Positions 6,982-14,158 of a stretch of DNA of 38,424 nt are shown one piece after another. This stretch comes from Crocinitomix sp. (lineage in GTDB: Bacteria > Bacteroidota > Bacteroidia > Flavobacteriales_D > Crocinitomicaceae). How positions within the stretch are numbered: position 1 is the first letter of the stretch; the number at the start of each line of letters is the position of its first letter. The stretch spans positions 1 to 38,424 of the forward strand of contig WTCE01000130.1 of the NCBI GenBank assembly GCA_013138735.1, in the 5' to 3' direction. Below the pieces are notes generated by a model, which had not been told where the DNA came from, made no database searches, and saw only the letters and a list, made by a program, of their open reading frames with translations. The position numbers were made by a program, and so were the translations under genes.

Positions 6982-9645
6982 TTAAAATTTAACAATTAAG
7001 CGCACATTAATTCTTCTCCCAGTTAAATGGTTTGGAATGGCATAGTATCGCCCGGCAATATCTTGCAGCCATTGGTAAGAAATAATATTGTTAACACCCA
7101 ATAAATTAAAGGCGTCCAAACTAACCGTCATTTGGTTAAAATGTTTCAATACTTTTTTGTCCGTATATAAATGCAAACTGTCTGGATTTATGATATCATA
7201 CATAAAGCCCAAATCTAAGCGCAAATAAGATTTTGTGCGCAAGACATCTTTATAACGTTCATAGGTTGGCGGACCGTAAGGTAGGGGAGTTCCCATTATC
7301 ATATTTGCAGATACTTTTAAATTCTCAAAGCGTGGCATTTTATCTTGGAAAAACACAGAAAATGTCATCCGCTGATCAGACGGTCTTGGTAACCAACCTG
7401 GTTCGGTATAGGCTGAATCGACTGCAGCGTCATTAAATGTATAACCTGGGAATATGGTATCGCCGTCTGAATTGTAATAGGTATAATAAAAGTCATCTAA
7501 AATATCCTCTTTCGTATTCAAATAACCAATTCTAAAAAAGGATTCAACGCCCTTTACAAATTCACCATTTATTTTCGCATCTGCTCCGTAGGAATAAGCA
7601 ATGGCATTATTATCGCCATAATATCTAATTCTTACATTGTCAATTTCATAAGGAACTACATCCCACATATATTTGTAATATGCTTCTGAAATGAATTTAA
7701 AATCGCGTCCCCAAAGTTGGAAAAACACATCAGCACCAACTACATTATGCCATGATTTTTGTGAAATAATGTTTGGATTTATCTCTCCATTTATACTTCG
7801 CATTGTTCGGTACAATGGTGGCTGATAATATAAACCACTAGCCAAACGTAATTTCATGTTTCGGCGCAATAAGGTAGTGTCTTCTGTGATGAAATATTTA
7901 CGCGGTGTATAAGTAATGCTGGCACGTGGTGTCAACCACCATTCGTCATTATAAGAACGAAACCCTGCTCTTGTTCCAATGTTGAATGAGAGTTTGGCAG
8001 GACTTCTATCAAGCGTATCCTTAAAGTAGATAAATATATTTCCTGTATCCGTCTTAATCTTACGCTTTAAATCTAAATAAACAGGTTTGTAGCGGATTAA
8101 TCCTCTATTAAACTGAATGTATGAAGTTGCTCTATAGCTTTCTACAAAATTGTCTTGTTTAATGACTTCCTTTAGTTCGACAATAGTAGGAGATCCTTGT
8201 GGAATAGAATAACCAGCAGAATCAATCAAATGCCATTCACTTAAGTGATCATTAAACTGCTCGTATTGTAATTTGGCTCCCCAAAATAAATTGGCAGTTT
8301 TAGAATTTTTGGTAATCGTATCTAATTTACGATCAAATGTATATTTACCATCATGATAAACATTCCCAATCCATACATTTAAATTGTTTCTTGCATGGTC
8401 AAGTAATCCACCAACACCAACGTTGCTTGTAGAATCTCCAAAATCCTCTTTAGAGGGATCTGTTTCGAGTTCATTAATCCAATATTCACCCAAAATATCA
8501 AAATACTCACTTTCTACAGAGTGGAATACAGAAGAGGTAAACGACAATTTTAAATTATCATTATACATATTCTCTATACCTGTTGCAGCTGTAAAAGTTT
8601 GGAATTTAGTTTCTTCTTGCCCTTCAAAGAATACACGTAATTGATAGGCCTCATTAACTGTTCCCCAAGAAGTGTTTCGCGTTTGCGGTTCAAAGCGGTA
8701 ATTATTGGTTGAAAAATGCCCTAATGTATACCACTTCTTATAATTACCAGGGTCATCATAGTCCAAATAGAAATTGGTTAAAAACTGATAATCGAAAAAA
8801 GTAGGATTATAATCGCCCTGTGTTGGTAAGCTGTTTAGCAGATAAGAATTGGCGCGATAACGTGCTCCAGTCATGTACGAGCCACGTCTACCTGCAAAGT
8901 TTCCTTCAACATGCGCTTGGCCACCCATTAAACTTATCTGAGCAGAACCTCCAAACTCAGTTGGTTGTCGATAACGAATATCTAACACTGAGCTTAGTTT
9001 ATCACCATAATAAGAATCAAATCCACCTGCAGAAAAGAAAATATTGTTGACAAAAGCAGGGTTTATAAAGCTTAGCCCTTCTTGCTGACCTGAGCGAGCT
9101 AAAAAGGGACGGTAAATTTGAATCCCGTTAACGTAAATTAAATTCTCGTCATAGTTTCCACCGCGTACATTATAATTAGCGGTTAACTCGTTATTCGAAT
9201 TCACACCCAAGCCAACTACCTTAATTAAATCTTCAAAATTTTGTGATGGTGTGCTAATTCGAGTTAAATCAACCAATGGAATTCCATCCATAAAATCACT
9301 TGGCCTAATTTCTTCAACTAAAACAGGGCCTAATGTTTTATCTTTTATCGAAATCCGAAGTCCAGTAATATCTGTGGTTTGAACTGAGATTCTTTTCTTT
9401 GTGGCGCGCCCAATATAACTGAACCTTATCGTGTAGCTATTATTGGGTTTAATTGAAATGGAAAAGTATCCTTCTTTATTGGTACGACCAACTTCTCCCA
9501 TATCATCAACAGTAATAGCAACACCTGATAAAGGTTTGCCATCTTCGTTTGAGACTTCTCCTGAAACAGTAACATCCTGTGCCTGAACAGACAAGAAAGT
9601 AGTGAAGAGAACTAAGAGTAAGAGATATTTTTTAAGTAATTCCAA
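6982..9645 (-). CDS. TonB-dependent outer-membrane receptor
   Basis: 887 residues. A signal peptide ends at VQAQ (about residue 22). A CarboxypepD_reg-like beta domain follows at about 24-105 (VSGEVSNEDGKPLSGVAITVDDMG...TNKEGYFSISI). The TonB plug is at about 125-225 (SQNFEDLIKVVGLGVNSNNELTANYNVRGGNYDENLIYVNG...YGDKLSSVLDIRYR). The rest is a 22-strand-type barrel ending in a C-terminal Phe (INVRLIVKF), as barrels do. It imports an unknown ligand across the outer membrane with TonB-ExbBD energy. It has no SusD partner, so it is not a classic glycan locus. The start codon is TTG (9643-9645): an in-frame TAA lies five codons upstream and the next Met is past the signal peptide, so TTG is the only sensible start. 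Confidence 0.93.
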   Translation of the reverse strand: MELLKKYLLLLVLFTTFLSVQAQDVTVSGEVSNEDGKPLSGVAITVDDMGEVGRTNKEGYFSISIKPNNSYTIRFSYIGRATKKRISVQTTDITGLRISIKDKTLGPVLVEEIRPSDFMDGIPLVDLTRISTPSQNFEDLIKVVGLGVNSNNELTANYNVRGGNYDENLIYVNGIQIYRPFLARSGQQEGLSFINPAFVNNIFFSAGGFDSYYGDKLSSVLDIRYRQPTEFGGSAQISLMGGQAHVEGNFAGRRGSYMTGARYRANSYLLNSLPTQGDYNPTFFDYQFLTNFYLDYDDPGNYKKWYTLGHFSTNNYRFEPQTRNTSWGTVNEAYQLRVFFEGQEETKFQTFTAATGIENMYNDNLKLSFTSSVFHSVESEYFDILGEYWINELETDPSKEDFGDSTSNVGVGGLLDHARNNLNVWIGNVYHDGKYTFDRKLDTITKNSKTANLFWGAKLQYEQFNDHLSEWHLIDSAGYSIPQGSPTIVELKEVIKQDNFVESYRATSYIQFNRGLIRYKPVYLDLKRKIKTDTGNIFIYFKDTLDRSPAKLSFNIGTRAGFRSYNDEWWLTPRASITYTPRKYFITEDTTLLRRNMKLRLASGLYYQPPLYRTMRSINGEINPNIISQKSWHNVVGADVFFQLWGRDFKFISEAYYKYMWDVVPYEIDNVRIRYYGDNNAIAYSYGADAKINGEFVKGVESFFRIGYLNTKEDILDDFYYTYYNSDGDTIFPGYTFNDAAVDSAYTEPGWLPRPSDQRMTFSVFFQDKMPRFENLKVSANMIMGTPLPYGPPTYERYKDVLRTKSYLRLDLGFMYDIINPDSLHLYTDKKVLKHFNQMTVSLDAFNLLGVNNIISYQWLQDIAGRYYAIPNHLTGRRINVRLIVKF

Positions 9646-9652
9646 TGTGCGC

Positions 9653-9681
9653 CAAAATTAAGCATTCAGTTCTAATTCAAA
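9653..9681 (-). promoter_or_regulatory. promoter overlapping the receptor start (leaderless?)
   Basis: On the minus strand TTTG (9678-9681), a 17-base spacer and TAATTTTG (9653-9660) form a good TTTG-TANNTTTG promoter. The predicted start is only a few bases upstream of the TTG start codon at 9645, so the mRNA would have almost no leader. Confidence 0.5.
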
Positions 9682-9874
9682 ACGCATTTTATTCGATAAT
9701 ATTTCAGGTACTTACAAATTTGAATAAGAATTGTACCGCGTAGGATTCCTCGAATCGCCTGTTAATGGATTGATTTAATGAAAATCTACTCGAATACAGC
9801 TTATTAATGAATAACTAACCGCAAAATGTTAATATCCTCTTGCTTACTCATGCAAATCATACGTTCATTCCACT

Positions 9875-9882
9875 TATTTTTG
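9875..9882 (+). promoter_or_regulatory. -7 box upstream of parE
   Basis: TATTTTTG matches TANNTTTG. It predicts a start near 9888 and a leader of about 42 nt to the ATG at 9930. No clear -33 element. Confidence 0.4.
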
Positions 9883-9929
9883 TAGGTGCTGCTGTTCATA
9901 GGTTGAATGGTGCAAAAAACGATTAAAGC

Positions 9930-11780
9930 ATGGCAGAAGAAGAGCAAGTGAATTATGACGAGGGGAATATTAAATCCTTAGAGTGGAATGAGCATATTCG
10001 GCATAGACCAGGTATGTACATTGGGAAGTTGGGTGACGGTGCATCTGCTGATGATGGAATCTATGTTTTGATTAAAGAGATAGTAGATAATTGCATTGAT
10101 GAGTTTGTGATGGGGAATGGGAGAAGAATTGACATCAAAATTAAAGATGGTGTTGCCACTATTCGTGATTATGGTCGTGGAATTCCATTAGGATCAGTTG
10201 TTGATTGTGTATCGAAAATGAACACAGGGGCAAAGTACGATTCTAGAGCCTTTAAAAAATCAGTTGGATTGAATGGAGTTGGTACAAAAGCAGTTAATGC
10301 TTTAAGTCAACGTTTTCACGTAATGTCAATTCGTGATGGTGAACAAAAATCGGCCTTTTTCGAGCAAGGAAATTTAATGGATGATAAAAAGGTAGAAAAA
10401 TCTACCGAACGAAACGGGACCTATATTAATTTTACGCCTGATGCAAGCATCTTTAAAAACTACCAATACAAAATCCCATACTTACAGAAACTTTTCTGGA
10501 ATTATTGTTATTTAAATAGAGGTTTAGCCATTTATTTTAACGGAGAAAAATTCGTTTCAGAAAACGGATTAAAAGATTTGTTGGAAGACAATATGGAAAG
10601 CGATCCATTATATCCAATCATTCATATAGAGGGAGATGATATTGAGGTAGCAATAACGCACATCCGATCATATGGTGAGAATTACTATTCATTTGTTAAC
10701 GGGCAACATACAACACAAGGTGGAACGCATTTAACTGAATTCAGGGCCGCAGTTGCTAAAGTTATTAGAGACTTTTACGGTAAAAATTATGACGCCATAG
10801 ATATTCGCCAATCCATAGTGGCGGCGGTAGCTGTAAAAGTAATGGAGCCCGTTTTTGAATCACAAACGAAAACAAAATTAGGTTCGCAGGAAGTAGAGAA
10901 GGGTGGTAAATCAATGCGGGCATTTATGACCGATTTTTTGAAAGAAAAATTGGATAATTATTTGCATAAAAATCCTGAAACTGCCGAAATCTTAGAAAAG
11001 AAGATTAAACAATCTGAAAAAGAACGGAAAGAACTATCGGGTATACGAAAACTTGCGCGTGATCGTGCTAAAAAGTCAAGTCTACATAATAAAAAATTGC
11101 GCGATTGTCGGGTACATTTTAACGATAAGGGAAATAACGAAAAGAAGGATGCAACAACCCTTTTTATAACGGAGGGAGATTCGGCCAGTGGATCAATCAC
11201 GAAATCTCGCCGAGTAGATACGCAAGCAGTATTTAGTTTGAGAGGGAAACCTTTGAATAGTTTTGGCTTGACCAAAAAAATTGTTTACGAAAATGAGGAA
11301 TTTAATCTCCTTCAAGCAGCCTTAAACATTGAGGATGGAATTGATGACTTACGTTATAAAAACATTGTAATAGCAACAGATGCTGATGTTGATGGCATGC
11401 ACATTCGTTTGTTATTATTGACGTTTTTCTTACAGTTTTTCCCCGATTTGGTAAGAAAGGGACATGTTTTTATTTTACAAACACCACTTTTTAGAGTTAG
11501 AAATAAAAAACAAACTTTTTATTGCTACACAGAGGAAGAACGTGTGAAAGCGGTTGAAATATGTGGGAAAACAGTTGAAATAACACGTTTTAAGGGATTA
11601 GGAGAAATCTCGCCAGATGAATTCGCCAATTTTATTGGAGAAGATATTCGTTTAGATCCTGTGTTAATTGGGAATGATGCTAAAATAGAGGATGTCTTAA
11701 CTTTTTATATGGGTAAAAACACACCCGACAGACAAGATTTCATTATTGACAATTTAAAGTTTGACGAAGCTGTTGCATAA
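9930..11780 (+). CDS. parE: DNA topoisomerase IV subunit B (ATPase)
   Basis: 616 residues. It supplies the ATP-dependent clamp of topoisomerase IV, which with ParC separates linked daughter chromosomes. GHKL ATPase motifs are complete: RPGMYIG 26-32, EIVDNCIDE 50-58 with Glu50 and the Mg/ATP Asn54, RDYGRGIP 79-86, and the lid [14 protein letters not shown] from 113. The TOPRIM domain has EGDSASG from Glu415 and [10 protein letters not shown] from Asp484, the metal-binding triad. The C-terminus carries the ParC-interacting FKGLGE region. Bacteroidota carry parE next to parC; here the partner is 2.4 kb downstream. No truncation or frameshift. The start ATG is supported by the MAEEE opening just before the conserved block. 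Confidence 0.95.
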   Translation: MAEEEQVNYDEGNIKSLEWNEHIRHRPGMYIGKLGDGASADDGIYVLIKEIVDNCIDEFVMGNGRRIDIKIKDGVATIRDYGRGIPLGSVVDCVSKMNTGAKYDSRAFKKSVGLNGVGTKAVNALSQRFHVMSIRDGEQKSAFFEQGNLMDDKKVEKSTERNGTYINFTPDASIFKNYQYKIPYLQKLFWNYCYLNRGLAIYFNGEKFVSENGLKDLLEDNMESDPLYPIIHIEGDDIEVAITHIRSYGENYYSFVNGQHTTQGGTHLTEFRAAVAKVIRDFYGKNYDAIDIRQSIVAAVAVKVMEPVFESQTKTKLGSQEVEKGGKSMRAFMTDFLKEKLDNYLHKNPETAEILEKKIKQSEKERKELSGIRKLARDRAKKSSLHNKKLRDCRVHFNDKGNNEKKDATTLFITEGDSASGSITKSRRVDTQAVFSLRGKPLNSFGLTKKIVYENEEFNLLQAALNIEDGIDDLRYKNIVIATDADVDGMHIRLLLLTFFLQFFPDLVRKGHVFILQTPLFRVRNKKQTFYCYTEEERVKAVEICGKTVEITRFKGLGEISPDEFANFIGEDIRLDPVLIGNDAKIEDVLTFYMGKNTPDRQDFIIDNLKFDEAVA

Positions 11781-11812
11781 ACGCTAAGAGGATTAGGTAC
11801 TGAACGGCGTAA

Positions 11813-11944
11813 GCCAATACTGCTAAAACGACCATAGTAACAATTCAATCAATCAAAGACAAGGATGAGCATTATTCTAATGTAGCATTCAAAGATTTTT
11901 TTGATATTGAGACATTAAGCATTTTCGAAAAAGCTAAAGAATAA
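11813..11944 (+). pseudogene. possible coding remnant between parE and the next gene
   Basis: A 43-codon open stretch without its own start reads as plausible protein (for example SNVAFKDFFDIETLSIF followed by EKAKE and a TAA at 11942-11944). Its composition is protein-like, but there is no ribosome-binding context or Met. It could be the C-terminal remnant of a gene lost when extra genes entered between parE and parC. Weak evidence; chance cannot be excluded. Confidence 0.25.
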
Positions 11945-11978
11945 ATTTAAACATCTTCTAAAACATAAATTAAAAAAC

Positions 11979-12692
11979 GTGAAGGCACTTAAATTACTGA
12001 TATTATCAACCCTTTTAACATTCGTAGGGCAAGTTACATACGCACAAAATAACAACATGGGCGAGGTGCGATTCCTTGTCAACGTTGATAACAGCTATTT
12101 CGAAATTGAGATTAACGACACTATGCTGCTTAAGCGCTATAAAGATAGCCTGCCTGCAGGTGACTATTCCGCTAAGGTTTGGTCTCCAGGCTATATAATG
12201 AATCGGATTGAATTCACCGTTGTAGCAGGAAAGATGACGGAAAAGCGCGTTGACATGGTGAAAAATAACAACTTTAACGAGTACGAGCGAGATTACAAGA
12301 AGTACCGCATGCAGTTTCATAAACAATTGACTGCACCATTAGCACTAACTTTAACGAGTGCTGTTACTTCAGGCGTGTTTATGGTAAATGCCTACAATTA
12401 TAAAAAGAAAGTAATCGCAGATATAGAGGATTATCATCTTTCACCTGTTACAAGCGAAATTGGAGAAATTAAACTTAGAATTGCTGAAAACAATAAAAAA
12501 TATAATTTTCACCGAAGCGCATTTTATATAAATTCTGGTTTTACATTTTTGTTCGTAGGGGGTACAATATGGTCCTACATGAACTTCAAGAAAAATAATA
12601 TAGAACCTGATTACTCAAAAGACAGTCCTTTTAAGGATAAATTTTCATTAAACTTAACACCATACGGATGCAGTTTAGCAATAAAACTATAG
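11979..12692 (+). CDS. exported membrane protein with PEGA-like domain
   Basis: 237 residues, GTG start at 11979. A signal peptide (KALKLLILSTLLTFVGQVTYAQ) is followed by a short beta region (VRFLVNVDNSYFEIEINDT...LPAGDYSAKVWSPGYI, then EFTVVAGKMTEKRV) that resembles a PEGA domain, which places small beta folds on the cell surface. After a Lys/Tyr-rich linker come two membrane-spanning stretches (about 117-137 and 182-202) separated by a helical segment. The gene overlaps the following lipoprotein gene by 25 bases, so the pair is translationally coupled and probably works together in the envelope. Function unknown. Confidence 0.7.
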   Translation: MKALKLLILSTLLTFVGQVTYAQNNNMGEVRFLVNVDNSYFEIEINDTMLLKRYKDSLPAGDYSAKVWSPGYIMNRIEFTVVAGKMTEKRVDMVKNNNFNEYERDYKKYRMQFHKQLTAPLALTLTSAVTSGVFMVNAYNYKKKVIADIEDYHLSPVTSEIGEIKLRIAENNKKYNFHRSAFYINSGFTFLFVGGTIWSYMNFKKNNIEPDYSKDSPFKDKFSLNLTPYGCSLAIKL

Positions 12693-13114
12693 TACTTAAA
12701 TTAGCTTTATTAATCATGCTTCCTTTATTCTTAGGGAGTTGTTTGAAGAAGGTAGAGGGCATTGACGAAATAAACACCAATATATTCGATCGTGAATATG
12801 CTGGTGATGTTTGGTATGTTATAAAAGACATTGAGCAGGTGACTAATGATTTGGGACAAATTAAGGCCCGCTTATATACTTGGATTCCAAAAGCAAATCT
12901 TCCTGGCTTGGTGCCTAGTAATATTAAAATTTTTGTTTCTGGAGATGGCTTGCCAGAAGGCGTGATCGATTACCCTTTAACACCTGGTGGAGATTTTGAG
13001 CGTGCAATTGATTTGCCTTATGTTTCTCCTGGTGAATACTGTATCACATTAGGGATCTATCTCGAAGATGAAGATGAGACCATTAATTTATTTGAGACGT
13101 GTATCATACTTTAA
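12668..13114 (+). CDS. lipoprotein coupled to the upstream envelope gene
   Basis: 148 residues from the ATG at 12668, inside the end of the previous gene. N-terminus: LKLALLIMLPLFLGSC, a lipobox with Cys at about 20. The mature part (~125 residues) is beta-rich, with Gly/Pro turns (PSNIKIFVSGDGLPEGVIDYPLTPGGDFERAIDLPYVSPGEYCITLGIYLEDEDE), like a small Ig-like or carbohydrate-binding fold. No family recognised. The 25-base overlap with the PEGA-like gene argues for shared expression and a partner role at the outer membrane. Confidence 0.7.
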   Translation: MQFSNKTIVLKLALLIMLPLFLGSCLKKVEGIDEINTNIFDREYAGDVWYVIKDIEQVTNDLGQIKARLYTWIPKANLPGLVPSNIKIFVSGDGLPEGVIDYPLTPGGDFERAIDLPYVSPGEYCITLGIYLEDEDETINLFETCIIL

Positions 13115-13173
13115 ATAGTGTTTGTCTTTAAAGTCCGATTTCACCGCTATGCTTACCTATAAATATTAATTCT

Positions 13174-13200
13174 ACATTCCTTGTTCGAAATTCGACATTT
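13174..13200. repeat. 27-bp intergenic repeat, copy 1
   Basis: ACATTCCTTGTTCGAAATTC followed by GACATTT. A second copy with one base change sits at 13902-13928. The two bracket the ASCH-domain gene. The motif is of a kind seen in many Bacteroidota spacers (recollection, not searched). Confidence 0.65.
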
Positions 13201-13213
13201 TTCCCATTTGCTA

Positions 13214-13281
13214 CCGCGAGATTGTATCTCGTGGTAAAGTCAAATCGAAAGTCGACGTGCACACGAGATACAATCTCGCGG
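13214..13281. repeat. 20-bp perfect inverted repeat with 28-base loop
   Basis: The left arm CCGCGAGATTGTATCTCGTG (13214-13233) and the right arm (13262-13281) are exact reverse complements. The loop is TAAAGTC...GTCGACGTGCA. This long, GC-richer palindrome in an AT-rich spacer is the sort of REP/terminal-inverted structure made by REP-associated tyrosine transposases or MITE-like elements. It sits 55 bases before the ASCH gene. Confidence 0.8.
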
Positions 13282-13335
13282 CAGCGGCGTAAATAGTTTA
13301 CGTTCTACCAAGCTAAATTTATATCAAAAATTATT

Positions 13336-13707
13336 ATGAAAGTCCTCTTATCTATAAAACCAGAGTTTGCAAATAAAATATTTGATGGTAGTAAAAAATT
13401 TGAATTCAGAAGACTTGTCTTTAAGAATAAGGATGTAAAAAAAATAGTGGTCTATGCTTCGGCACCGATAAGTAAAGTTATAGGTGAATTTGATGTTGAC
13501 GAAGTGCTGTACAGAGATATTGATGACTTATGGAATGATACTAAAGAACATTCAGGAATTACTAAAGACTATTATGAATCATATTTTGTGGGTAAAGAAA
13601 AAGGATATGCGATTAAGGTTAAGAATTCAAAGAGATATGCAAAAGATTATTGTCTCATGAGTAGATATGGCGTAAAGCCACCCCAATCTTTTCTGTATTT
13701 GAGATAA
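13336..13707 (+). CDS. ASCH/PUA-like domain protein
   Basis: 123 residues. The opening KVLLSIKPEFANKIFDGSKKFEFRR is a typical ASCH start (the S-I-K-P and the F-K-G-x-K-x-x-E-x-R motif that forms the RNA-facing cleft), followed by alternating strands (KKIVVYASAPISKVIGEFDVDEV) and the ending GVKPPQSFLYL. ASCH/PUA-like proteins bind RNA or nucleotides; several act in transcript or toxin control. No signal peptide. It lies between parE/parC and is framed by two 27-bp repeats, suggesting it arrived as a small insertion. It is not homologous to its neighbours. Confidence 0.8.
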   Translation: MKVLLSIKPEFANKIFDGSKKFEFRRLVFKNKDVKKIVVYASAPISKVIGEFDVDEVLYRDIDDLWNDTKEHSGITKDYYESYFVGKEKGYAIKVKNSKRYAKDYCLMSRYGVKPPQSFLYLR

Positions 13708-13781
13708 TGGAGAAACAACTGAACCAAGCGTAACGTAGCAAATTTACAATTACTTATATGCGTGACAAAGAGAATATTTAG

Positions 13782-13803
13782 AGAACATCAATGTTCTTTT
13801 TCT
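13782..13803 (+). terminator. possible terminator after the ASCH gene
   Basis: AGAACAT-CA-ATGTTCT (13782-13797) is a perfect 7-bp stem followed by a T-rich run (TTTTTC). It lies 75 bases after the ASCH stop. The two-base loop is tight, so the true stem may open by one pair. Confidence 0.4.
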
Positions 13804-13901
13804 TATCATATTCCTGAAAACGCTCCTTTTAATTTCTAATGCACAGTACATGGAATTGATTTTGATTAAGAAACATGCCGTCTATTCCAAATCTAAATTG
13901 A

Positions 13902-13928
13902 ACATTCCTTGTTCGAAATTCGATATTT
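13902..13928. repeat. 27-bp intergenic repeat, copy 2
   Basis: Second copy of the motif at 13174-13200, differing at one position (GATATTT for GACATTT). It is in direct orientation, 728 bases from copy 1. Confidence 0.65.
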
Positions 13929-14130
13929 CCCCAACATCAGCATCTCCTTCAGAGAGAATGAGCTTAGATTTATAATAATTTCGAAAAGAAATACCGAATT
14001 AGTGTAACTAATTCACTCCTCATAACAATTAACACGCTCTATAATCCTTCATAGTTATCCACTTTGTAAACTAAAACCAAAATGTTGATAACTCAGGCAC
14101 TTATCCTGTCTAAATTAAACGACTTCTCAT

Positions 14131-14138
14131 TATTTTTG
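14131..14138 (+). promoter_or_regulatory. -7 box upstream of parC
   Basis: TATTTTTG matches TANNTTTG and predicts a leader of about 16 nt before the ATG at 14159. This suggests parC has its own promoter now that it is separated from parE. The -33 element is not evident. Confidence 0.45.
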
Positions 14139-14158
14139 TTGGTTGCAGAACAACAATT

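Larger units (their letters stand above)
13708..14130. other. intergenic spacer between ASCH gene and parC
   Basis: About 420 bases without a credible gene. It holds a hairpin (13782-13797), the second copy of the 27-bp repeat (13902-13928) and, at its end, the parC promoter region. Nothing else recognisable. Confidence 0.6.

Noticed and set aside
14055-14063. TTATCCACT, a DnaA-box-like 9-mer before parC
   Set aside because: Only a single copy with one mismatch, with no cluster or AT-rich unwinding element nearby.
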